Source: an uncultured Bacteroidales bacterium (GTDB taxonomy: Bacteria > Bacteroidota > Bacteroidia > Bacteroidales > ML635J-15). Taken from it: DNA of 33,942 nucleotides. The notes below the pieces were generated by a model. It was not told the origin of the DNA, made no database searches, and worked only from the letters and a program-made list of their open reading frames with translations. Shown here piece after piece: positions 23,185 to 31,314 of this stretch (position 1 is its first letter; each line of letters begins with the position of its first letter). The stretch spans positions 1-33,942 of the forward strand of contig CAJOEG010000017.1 in the NCBI GenBank assembly GCA_905233405.1, written 5' to 3'. The position numbers were made by a program, and so were the translations under genes.

Positions 23185-23598
23185 CTAGAAATCGAGGCTT
23201 AGCGACAAGTAGAACATCATCTTCTGAATTTCGCCGTTGCTGATACCCCAAGCCCAGTCAGCACGGATGAAATAACCGAAAAGTTTGCTCCTCACCCCTA
23301 CTCCATATCCAGCAACCAAAGGATTGTTTCTGTTGTTCAATATAACAGTTACAGGATATTGCTCGTGATAGTCGTTTTCGTAGGCATTGTTTCCACCATA
23401 CGGATTCAAGCCGCTCCAAGCCATTCCAGCGTCGAAGAAACCAACTACTTGGAAGTTCTTTAGAAACTCATTATTTATAGGTTTACGGCTGAAATATGAA
23501 ATTACAGGAAAACGAAGTTCAAAATTGGTCACTGCAAAGTTGGTTCCGTTGCGAATGTTCTGGCTAAAACCGCGAAGATTGGTCTGCTTGATATACAT
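23185..23598 (-). pseudogene. Outer membrane protein, C-terminal barrel fragment
   Basis: The last 130 or so residues of a surface-antigen (BamA-like) beta-barrel: NLRGFSQNIRNG, FELRFPVISYF, VGFFDAGMAWSGLNPYG, GYGVGVRSKLFGYFIRADWAWG, ending in FYLSLSLDF with a C-terminal Phe as in outer membrane barrels. It is out of frame with the preceding fragment. The join is near 23590, where skipping one base restores YQATNLRGF. It belongs to a single ancestral gene spanning 23185-26378. Confidence 0.75.
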
Positions 23599-26014
23599 AA
23601 TTTATTTCCGGGTCAATCTTGATGTTGGTATTGAACATTTGCTGCCGTGGCACTACGTTTAACCAGTTGTCGATTCCACCTAGATAGTATATCAGTTTTG
23701 CATTGCCAAACGATGCACTGGCTGCTGCCCTGAACGCAAAAATCAACGAGCGATGTATTGGCTGGTAGTAGCGGAAGTCAGCACCTACAACTTCCATATC
23801 GGTCTTTTTCTTGTCGAACTGCATAAAGGCCTCGGCAAAAACCTTGAACCTTATGCCTGATAATATATTGGTTGCCAATTCCTTGCTATTGTCAAAAATG
23901 TATTCCGCCTTAATGCTTCCCCAATAGTCGTATGTATCGGGCTTTTCAAGTGTGTTTAAATCGGTTGACAGGTAAACGTCCCTATTTTGCCTGATGTTGG
24001 CGGTAAACTGCATTGCATCGACCTGCGAGAACGGATAGCGAAGTATGTAGAATGCCTCGTGGGTGAACGATTTTGTGAAGTTGTTTTCAAGGTCGGAAAC
24101 TGCCTGACGGTGCAAGACCAATTGTCTGTTCCATCTGTGCTTAAGATTTTCAATAGTAAGCAAATATTCGTTTCCATCCATACCAACATCGAAACGGAAA
24201 CCTGCACTAATGCGGTAGTCTTCAAACAAATCGGATGTACCTACCTTGAATATAAGATTAAACCCAGGATTGAAGTAGAATGCACTGCCTGTGTATTTCT
24301 GGTACGAGTTGAACAGATAACTGAAATCGACCTGTGTCATAAGGTAGTTGGTGTAGAAAGTGGTATGATATTTTGATGTACGCACTTTCTTTACCTCTTT
24401 GTTATCCTGTGACTTCTGAACTATTTTTTCCACCACTTCTGGCTCAAAGGAATAATCGCTGATATTTATTTCGTTGCCGTTAGCATTTTCAACTGGCATT
24501 TCGTAGTTGGATTCCTCGTTCCGCTTTTTTTCGGTTGCCTCGAAAAGATTTCTGTTTACAGTATTCGCTATTTCTGAAATTTGTTCCTCTGGACTTTCTT
24601 TCTTCAGTATTCGGAACTTTTTTTCGTCGCGATAACTTACACCAATATTGTTTGAAAACTTGTCGTAACCGGCATTCTGTATGTTGTAGCGGTAGTTTGA
24701 AAGTTGTGCTGTATGATATGTGTACGAATAATGCGTAGTGGTATCAATGAAACTTATTGTCGAATCAAGTTTTGTGGTGTAAAGGTTTTTGTTTCCGTTT
24801 TTGTCGGAAATGAAGAAATAGTCTTCGCCCAACTTGAACGGCATTGTCTCCGAAGCATCTGGCGTTTCGGTTACACGGCTGATTGACTTGCTTGCAATGT
24901 CGTAAACATAAATGTCGGTAAAGTCTTGTGTATAAACTGAATTATCCTTATTTGAACCGATTTTTTCTTCGTCACGGTTTGAAGCGAATACAATCTGTTT
25001 CGACTTGTTAATGTACAACGGTTCGTAGTCATCGGCCTCATCGTTGGTGATATTCTCGATTGTATTTCCAGCAATATTGAATATGAAAATGTCCGACTGT
25101 CCGTTGTTGAAGCCAGCAATTACAAGGCTTTGACCGTCGTTAGAATAGTCAAACGAATTTATCTTTTCCATCGACGGCATCTGGATTTCGTTCTTTTTCT
25201 TGGTTTCAAACTGATAGGTGGTGTAGTATATTTCACCTTTCTTTTCAATCATAAAGCCGAGCATTTTCCCAGATGGATGCCACCTTACCACTGGATAAGT
25301 GTTGTCGATAATCTGGTCAAGTTTGTGCTCACGACGGAATATAGTCTTGCGCTTTCCTGTGCCGAAATCGTATGTTTTTATCCAGTATTTGCCAAACTTA
25401 TTTTCGCTCCAAGCCATCATATCTGTATTTGAATTGTACTGTGCCTGTGCGTAAGTGACATTTTTACGGCTTCGTTTCAGCACATCCTTGCCCTGCGGTT
25501 CATCGGCGGTGGCATTGAAATCCTCGTACTGTGTCTTGTAATATTCGGTCCAGTTTTCTTGCAGTGTCTTCAGATTTGCACCAAGCACATACATAAATGC
25601 ACTTTCCACGCTTTTGGTTATTCTTGTGAGGTACACAATGTTGGAAATCACCTGTGAACCATAGATTTTTGCCACATAGTTCCATATTGCAAAGCCCATT
25701 GTTTCGGCATCGTTTCCCGATAACTGGTTGATGTTGTTGAATTTATTTGACAGCGCATAAACCTTATTTAAGTTGTCGGCATCCGAATCCCAGTCACGCG
25801 AAAGGTAGGCGACAAGTCCGCTAGTGTACCATTCTGGCATTCCGATGAGGGTATTGTTGGCAATCTTGTTCTTTATGTTTGAACCGTAGATTATTTCGTT
25901 GAGGATAATGCTTGAAATTGCCGCCACAACTTGCTCGCGGAACTTTTGCACTGGTCGAGCATAGGTGTTTGCGACTTTCCTTGAGTGTGCCGCCGATGTT
26001 GTATTCGTCGGCAT
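23564..26014 (-). pseudogene. Outer membrane protein, TolB-propeller and barrel fragment
   Basis: The main fragment, coding from about 25975 (VANTYARPVQKFREQVV). It holds a helical region with PEWYTSGLVAYLSRDWDSD. A PD40/TolB-type propeller follows (PVVRWHPSGKMLGFMIE, INSFDYSNDGQSLVIAG, ADDYEPLYINKSKQIVFASNRDE). After a linker comes the first part of a surface-antigen barrel (FNPGFNLIFKVGTSDLFEDYRISAGFRF). Related Bacteroidota proteins are single chains of about 1000-1100 residues; their role in envelope or protein transport is not established. Both ends are displaced by frame changes. Confidence 0.78.
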
Positions 26015-26378
26015 CGGTGTTTAGACCTATGTTGCTCTGCCTAAAGTCGGAAAGGTTCTGGAACATTACCAATATCATTCGCTTTTCGAGTTTGTGGTCG
26101 AAGAAAGTTTCGAGTTGAGGAATCATTTCAGTTGCAATTGCGCTTGCCATCTCGGCCATATCGCTGCCACCTGCGTAGAAATAAGTGTCGAACTGCGGAT
26201 AACGGTAGTAGTACCATTCAAACTCATCAAACTGCACACGGTTTTTGCCGAACCTCATCTGATGTCCGTTGTAGAACTGCGAAAATGCCGGCTGCACAAG
26301 CAAACCAAGCACAAGCAGTAGCAATATTATCCTACCGCATTTCAAGTGAAAACAAATTTGGGCGCAATTTACTAACAT
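25821..26378 (-). pseudogene. Outer membrane protein, N-terminal fragment
   Basis: Begins with a signal peptide (IILLLLVLGLLVQPAFSQ) and the family's N-terminal part (FYNGHQMRFGKNRVQFDEFEWYYYRYPQFDTYF ... LVMFQNLSDFRQSNIGL). Sense is lost after GGTLKE near 25975, and the remaining codons to 25821 are shadow. The ATG at 26378 gives a long pre-signal stretch; TTG at 26345 (LKCGRIILLLL) would give a standard one. It starts 24 bases after the DMT transporter stop, so it may be co-transcribed with it. Confidence 0.72.
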
Positions 26379-26402
26379 TTTGGCAAATTGCGAGTTATTT
26401 TT

Positions 26403-27275
26403 TTACATTCCCGCATACGCCATCAGCACAATCGTTGCCAAGGCACACACACCACCTATAATGTTCAACTTCGACAGTTTCTCCTTGAAAAACATTACGC
26501 CAATGAGAATGGACAGCAGTATGGTAGATGTGTTGCAAATGCCATATAATGAAGAAGTTGTGATTAGCCCTGTGTTCATCGAACGTATTACAAAATATAT
26601 GGAGCCGAAGTTGAATGAACCAAGCAATATTCCAAAGAGCCAAGCCTTGAATGTCAAGAAATTGCGTAAAGTTCCTTTCTTTACAATGGAATATATGATT
26701 CCGCACAGAAGCGATATTGCAAATAGTGTAGCCGTGAAAAGTGCTGCATCGTCGTAAATGCCAAATTTTTCACGTGAATATATTACTAGAGAATCGTTTG
26801 CGCCCATTGCAACGAAGATTATTGCCGGCAACAGAAACTTCCATACGTCCGACTTCGCTTTGCTGCCAGATGGCTTGTAGGTGCATAGGAAAACCGATGC
26901 AACAGCAAGTACTATTGCCACAACCTTGACAACCGAAACTGTTTCATTGTAGGCTATTATCGAAAACAGCATAGGTATTACAAGCGACATCTTGCTGGCT
27001 ACCGTAGTTATGACAATGCCTGTCTTTCGCGACGAAATGCCTATCAGGAAGAATGTCACTATGAAAAGGAATCCTAGCAGAATACCTATTGGAAACCAAC
27101 TTGCCTTCACTATGCTAACGACTGGAAGCGAACCGAAAACGATAAAACCGAGTATTGCGGCGGTAAGGTAGTTTACAACAATGCAATTTATAAGAGGAGC
27201 CTTTTTGATGTCTATTATCTTGAACATCACGAAGATGCCTATGTATGATATTGCACAGAGTATTATCCAGACCAT
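26403..27275 (-). CDS. DMT-superfamily (EamA-like) transporter
   Basis: A 290-residue inner-membrane protein with about ten helices in two similar halves, such as NYLTAAILGFIVFGSLPVV, MLFSIIAYNETVSVVKVVAIVLAVASVFLCTYKP and the closing SILIGVMFFKEKLSKLNIIGGVCALATIVLMAYAG. The E-x2(3)-S/T loop before a helix (FKEKLS) is typical of EamA carriers. The substrate is unknown. A terminator hairpin and T-run end exactly at the start codon, which is odd (see findings). Confidence 0.88.
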   Translation of the reverse strand: MVWIILCAISYIGIFVMFKIIDIKKAPLINCIVVNYLTAAILGFIVFGSLPVVSIVKASWFPIGILLGFLFIVTFFLIGISSRKTGIVITTVASKMSLVIPMLFSIIAYNETVSVVKVVAIVLAVASVFLCTYKPSGSKAKSDVWKFLLPAIIFVAMGANDSLVIYSREKFGIYDDAALFTATLFAISLLCGIIYSIVKKGTLRNFLTFKAWLFGILLGSFNFGSIYFVIRSMNTGLITTSSLYGICNTSTILLSILIGVMFFKEKLSKLNIIGGVCALATIVLMAYAGM

Positions 27276-27298
27276 AAAAAAAATGGGGCAAAGCCCCA
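27276..27298 (-). terminator. Terminator after dnaA, abutting the DMT start codon
   Basis: On the minus strand the stem TGGGGC / GCCCCA (27298-27293 and 27289-27284) with a TTT loop is followed by eight T (27283-27276) and directly by ATG. Confidence 0.8.
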
Positions 27299-27320
27299 GT
27301 CATTATTATATGAAAAATTA

Positions 27321-28748
27321 CTACATCTTCAGTCTCTTTTCAATCTCGTCAAGGTCGTGCTTAAAGTTCTTGTCAGTCTCGATGAGATTGTTTACGGTCT
27401 TGCAAGCGTGGAGTACAGTGGCGTGGTCCTTGTTGCCTATTGCATTGCCTATTACAGCAAGCGAACACTTTGTCATATTCTTTGCAAAGTACATTGCAAT
27501 CTGGCGGGCCTGAACGATTTCGCGTTTGCGTGTCTTGCTGCTGAGTACATCCACCGACATCGAGAAATAGTTGCAAACAACCTTCTGTATGTAGTCGATT
27601 GATATTTCGCGCTGTGTGTTCTTTACTAACTTGTCAATCATACCCTTGGCAAGTTCGAGGGTGATTTCCTTCTTGTTGAGGGTTGCCTGTGCAAGCAATG
27701 AAATGAGAGTGCCTTCAAGTTCGCGTACATTGTTTGTAACGTGCGATGCGATGTATTCGAGGATTTCTTCCTTAATTTCGATTCCGTCCTTGTAGGTCTT
27801 TCTCTTCAGTATCTTGATTCTAGTCTCGAAGTCCGGTTCCTGAAGGTCGGCTGCAAGTCCCCATTTGAATCTCGACAGCAAGCGTTCTTCCATTCCGTTC
27901 AAATCTACTGGTGCCTTATCCGACGTAAGAATGAGTTGCTTCTGATGTTGATGCAAATAGTTGAAAATCTGGAAGAAAACTTTCTGAGTACCTTCCTTGT
28001 CTGCGAAATACTGTACATCATCGAGGATAAGCACATCTATCATCTGGTAGAAATGGATGAAGTCGGTCTGGTTGTTGTCGCGGGTAGCCTGCATATACTG
28101 AGTCAGGAACTTGTTGGCATCGACATAAAGCACAACCTTGTCGGGGAAGTTTTTCTTCACCTCAAGTCCTATTGCGTTGGCAAGGTGAGTTTTACCGAGT
28201 CCCGAGCCGCCATAGATGAAAAGCGGGTTGAACGAAGTACCAGCAGGATTTCCTGCCACAGCAAAACCAGCGGCACGGGCGAGACGGTTGCATTCGCCTT
28301 CAACAAAGTTGTCGAATGTGTATTCCGGATTCAGATGCGGGTCTATCTGTATGGGTGTGTATCCAGGATAAGCATACGGATTTGGCGATTCGCCTTCTCC
28401 GAGCCTCGGTCTCTTAGGTATATTGGGGACATTTTTAGGAGTATCGTTTGACGGCATCTTTACAGTTACCGACTTCCCGATATTCTGGTCGCTACTTACC
28501 ACAACCCTGTAGTCCAACTTGGCATTCGGTCCGATAACCCTGTGCAACGTCATTGCCATCAGTTCAATGTAATGCTCTTCGAGGTATTCATAAAAGAATG
28601 TACTTGGCACCTGTATAGTCAACTGGTTGTCCTTGAGTTCGACTGGAACTATCGGAGCAAACCACGTATTGAAAGCCGCCTTTTGCAGATTCTCCTGAAT
28701 TATTTCCAAGCATTTCGCCCAAACCTCTTCGCAATTTTTTGTTGTCAT
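27321..28748 (-). CDS. dnaA: Chromosomal replication initiator DnaA
   Basis: A 475-residue AAA+ protein that opens the replication origin. Visible domains: N-terminal domain I (about 1-80, EVWAKCLEIIQENLQKAAFNTWF), a linker, and AAA+ domain III. Domain III has FVEGECNRLARAA, Walker A YGGSGLGKTHLANA (about 178-190), Walker B VLILDDVQ (about 239) and the sensor region LLSRFKWGLAADL. DNA-binding domain IV carries the DnaA signature NKDHATVLHACKTVNNL (about 443). Length and motifs are complete. It is followed by the terminator before the DMT gene. Upstream lies a 529-base AT-rich gap. Confidence 0.97.
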   Translation of the reverse strand: MTTKNCEEVWAKCLEIIQENLQKAAFNTWFAPIVPVELKDNQLTIQVPSTFFYEYLEEHYIELMAMTLHRVIGPNAKLDYRVVVSSDQNIGKSVTVKMPSNDTPKNVPNIPKRPRLGEGESPNPYAYPGYTPIQIDPHLNPEYTFDNFVEGECNRLARAAGFAVAGNPAGTSFNPLFIYGGSGLGKTHLANAIGLEVKKNFPDKVVLYVDANKFLTQYMQATRDNNQTDFIHFYQMIDVLILDDVQYFADKEGTQKVFFQIFNYLHQHQKQLILTSDKAPVDLNGMEERLLSRFKWGLAADLQEPDFETRIKILKRKTYKDGIEIKEEILEYIASHVTNNVRELEGTLISLLAQATLNKKEITLELAKGMIDKLVKNTQREISIDYIQKVVCNYFSMSVDVLSSKTRKREIVQARQIAMYFAKNMTKCSLAVIGNAIGNKDHATVLHACKTVNNLIETDKNFKHDLDEIEKRLKM

Positions 28749-29277
28749 AAGACCGTATCCTTAATTTTCGTTAAACAGTTAAATAATATTTTTGCCGCAA
28801 GTCGGCAAGAGATTGTGAAAACTTCTTGAAAAAACATTTTTTTCAAAAAATCTTGCAATTCCGAACACTTTGCACAAGTTCCAAACTTCTTTGACAACTT
28901 GCTGTGTTTCTGTTTGTTAGTGGGCTAAAACCCAAAACTCAAAATTCAATCTCCTGCATTATTTTTGCAGCCCATAAAAGTACTCAAATCTTTCGCTCCT
29001 ACCAAACATTTTTGGTGTTTTTTTTGTCTTTTTTGCTGCTTTTTTTCAATGGAGACATTATCAAAAATGTAAACTTATCAACTTAAACCAAAAGTTAATT
29101 AAATCCACATTACAAGCCTAATTACCAATAATTTATTTGCTGTAAAATCGTTTTTGTCAAACTAATCGGTTAATAATCGGAATGTTACAAGATTTTATGC
29201 TGTAAAACACGCTTTATGTAGCCTTAATCGTGCAGTATAATAGCAAAAATATGCTAAATATATTATGTTCAAGGTAG
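28749..29277. other. AT-rich region upstream of dnaA
   Basis: No gene found. It contains two hairpins in the dnaA leader: TTGCCG-N5-CGGCAA (28792-28808) and TTGAAAAAA-N3-TTTTTTCAA (28826-28846). No perfect DnaA box was seen; TTATCAACT at about 29076 is the nearest. No convincing TAnnTTTG box was found for dnaA. Confidence 0.5.
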
Positions 29278-30273
29278 TTAGACAACCATAAGGTTACATC
29301 CGCGTACATCGGCACTGTCGAAACGTCCCGAAACGGAGAAAGAACCGTCGTCGAAAACCTGTCCCAAATCGGATGTCTGAAGGAAACTGCAGGAGTAAAT
29401 ATTTGCAAGGTCAACCACATTTATGGCACCACTTCCCGACCTATGAACAGACAATGGGTCATTTGGCTCACGCACAAGGACTTTCATTGTCCTGCTGCAC
29501 TTGTAAACACCATTGCCAAACGAATATGCCTGCGACAAAAGTTCGGTCATTCCATATTCCGAATGTATGCTTTGCACACCAAAAGCATCTTTCAGCACCG
29601 AGTGAAGTTCGGAACGCACCATCTCCTTCCTGCGCCCTTTCATTCCGCCGGTCTCCATCACAATGCCGTGCCGTATGTTCATCAACTTGTACTTTTCGGC
29701 AAAGTCGAGCAGGGCGAAACTTACACCTATAAGAATATATTTCTGGTGCCTTGCCTCAAGACGACAGATTGTATCGTAAAGTTCTTCGTGGTTGTGCAGG
29801 AAAAATCCGCTCAACTTGTTGTCCGACAATTTGATAAGCCCATCAACCATATACACAAGGCTCGAACCTGTGCGTTCAAGGTAGGCGGGCAACAATCCAA
29901 GTATGCAGAAATCGGAAGGTTCGCCATAGAATTGTCTGAATCCCGCCAGAAACGCTTTCCTGTATATTTCGAGGTCGGCAACATAATGCGACGAAGGTAC
30001 AGAGCCAGTCGTACTACTTGATGTGAAAACAATTTCGGAGTCCCTTCCGTCACAGATAACTTTGTGTAACTTAAAGAACTCTACTGGCATAAACGGTACA
30101 TCCTCGATATAGTTCACGGCACCAACATCAATGCCAAGCAGGTCGCAATAGTGGTGATACACAGGATTCTGCATATACTGAAAATAGAAGGCTTGCATAG
30201 CCAAGCCTTCAAATTTTTCTGTCGCAGAATCGGATTCTAGTTCTGCACAATATTTTTGGATGTCGAAATTCAC
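29278..30273 (-). CDS. LuxE-like acyl-protein synthetase
   Basis: The 331-residue protein belongs to the LuxE/acyl-transferase family of adenylate-forming enzymes, which activate fatty or other carboxylic acids. Motifs: YIEDVPFMPVEFFKLH, the nucleotide loop VFTSSSTTGSVPSSHY, METGGMKGRRKEMVR, and SEYGMTELLSQAY near the C-terminal half, then SDLGQVFDDGSFSVSGRFD. The start is GTG 30273 (VNFDIQKYCAELE), 4 bases after the stop of the upstream gene. No luminescence genes are near. Such orphan LuxE genes in Bacteroidota may supply activated acyl groups for envelope or glycolipid modification, which is an inference. Confidence 0.85.
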   Translation of the reverse strand: MNFDIQKYCAELESDSATEKFEGLAMQAFYFQYMQNPVYHHYCDLLGIDVGAVNYIEDVPFMPVEFFKLHKVICDGRDSEIVFTSSSTTGSVPSSHYVADLEIYRKAFLAGFRQFYGEPSDFCILGLLPAYLERTGSSLVYMVDGLIKLSDNKLSGFFLHNHEELYDTICRLEARHQKYILIGVSFALLDFAEKYKLMNIRHGIVMETGGMKGRRKEMVRSELHSVLKDAFGVQSIHSEYGMTELLSQAYSFGNGVYKCSRTMKVLVREPNDPLSVHRSGSGAINVVDLANIYSCSFLQTSDLGQVFDDGSFSVSGRFDSADVRGCNLMVV

Positions 30274-30277
30274 CAGA

Positions 30278-31099
30278 TTATTTTTTCTTTCTCTTGAACT
30301 TCTTGAACTTCTCTTCGTAAGTGACGAAATATTTGCCCTTTGGCAGAGATGAAATATCAACTTTATTGTTAGTGCCGCGCAACTTGATATTTCCGTAAGC
30401 CTTGTCAACAATGATATATTCAGTTACACCTGTGAATCTTATTTCCTTAACTTTCTTATTTTGTACAATCTTTTCAAGTTCAACGACTTCCTTCTTCGGC
30501 GACTCTACGGTAACATCAAACGACCTCTGTGTGTCGTCCTCGTTCCTCTGATAAATCTTTATCTTGTTTTCGCCAGGGAGACCTGCGATTGGCAACGAGT
30601 ATGTTTTTTCTTCCATTCCGCCCTTGCCGATTACTGCTCCTATCCTAACCCACTTGTTGGCGCGGAAATGGTCGATGTAGAACGGCATAGCCGATGATTC
30701 GTCCTTGATAGTGAAATACAACTTGCTGTCGCTACCTTCCTGCTCTATTTTTGCCGAAACAAGCACAAACGTTGACTTTGTTACAAAAGCGCCCTTATTG
30801 ATAATCACTGGCTTTGCGTTCTCATCGTAGTTTATTACCATATTAAACAATTCGCCAGACTTCAAGCCCAACTCCGAAAATTTCACAACTACAAGACCTG
30901 TGTTCAAGTTGGCGTTTGCAGACTTGCCATTTACTGAAATACTCTTAATGCAGAAGCCAGATTCCATCGAAGGATTCTTAATATACATATTCTGCTCAAA
31001 AAACATTCCGCCAAATTCCATCTCAGCAGAAAAAACGCTATTGATTGATAAGCAAGCAATTACAACTGCAAAAATCCTTTTAATTCCGTTAAAAAGCAT
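30278..31099 (-). CDS. Secreted hypothetical protein with T9SS-like C-terminus
   Basis: A 273-residue protein with a signal peptide (GIKRIFAVVIACLSINSVFS). The body is beta-rich, with an Ig-like segment around 165-205 (GLPGENKIKIYQRNEDD). The last 45 residues (YGNIKLRGTNNKVDISSLPKGKYFVTYEE, ending KFKRKKK) resemble a degenerate sorting domain: a GxxxxLxG turn, DISSLPKGKYFV and a basic end. Overall function is unknown. It is first in an operon with the LuxE-like gene, 4 bases apart. Confidence 0.72.
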   Translation of the reverse strand: MLFNGIKRIFAVVIACLSINSVFSAEMEFGGMFFEQNMYIKNPSMESGFCIKSISVNGKSANANLNTGLVVVKFSELGLKSGELFNMVINYDENAKPVIINKGAFVTKSTFVLVSAKIEQEGSDSKLYFTIKDESSAMPFYIDHFRANKWVRIGAVIGKGGMEEKTYSLPIAGLPGENKIKIYQRNEDDTQRSFDVTVESPKKEVVELEKIVQNKKVKEIRFTGVTEYIIVDKAYGNIKLRGTNNKVDISSLPKGKYFVTYEEKFKKFKRKKK

Positions 31100-31127
31100 A
31101 CTAAATTCCGTTAAAATAAGTTATCAA

Positions 31128-31159
31128 CAAAAGTACATTGTTTTTTTATACTGAACAAA
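31128..31159 (-). promoter_or_regulatory. Promoter of the secreted protein-LuxE operon
   Basis: Minus strand TTTG (31159-31156), a 20-base spacer and TACTTTTG (31135-31128), followed 28 bases later by the ATG at 31099. Very good match to the phylum consensus. Confidence 0.75.
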
Positions 31160-31282
31160 TTTTTCCTTTTCATATTTTTTGCAAATCAGAACGATAAGCA
31201 CAAACAACCGATAAGATTAGGCTCAACCGCCATCTGTTGAAAAAAAGCGAGGAGTTTACACCTTAATATTATATATAAGGGG

Positions 31283-31306
31283 TAAATTTGTTGGTTTGTA
31301 AATTTG
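31283..31306 (+). promoter_or_regulatory. Two tandem -7 boxes for the MORN gene
   Basis: TAAATTTG occurs twice, at 31283-31290 and 31299-31306, 16 bases apart. The second ends 8 bases before the ATG at 31315, so only the first leaves a leader of ordinary length. Confidence 0.55.
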
Positions 31307-31314
31307 CACCTAAA

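Noticed and set aside
28749..29277. Replication origin beside dnaA
   Set aside because: AT-rich, but no cluster of DnaA boxes; the nearest matches to TTATCCACA carry mismatches. A skew analysis of the whole chromosome would be needed.
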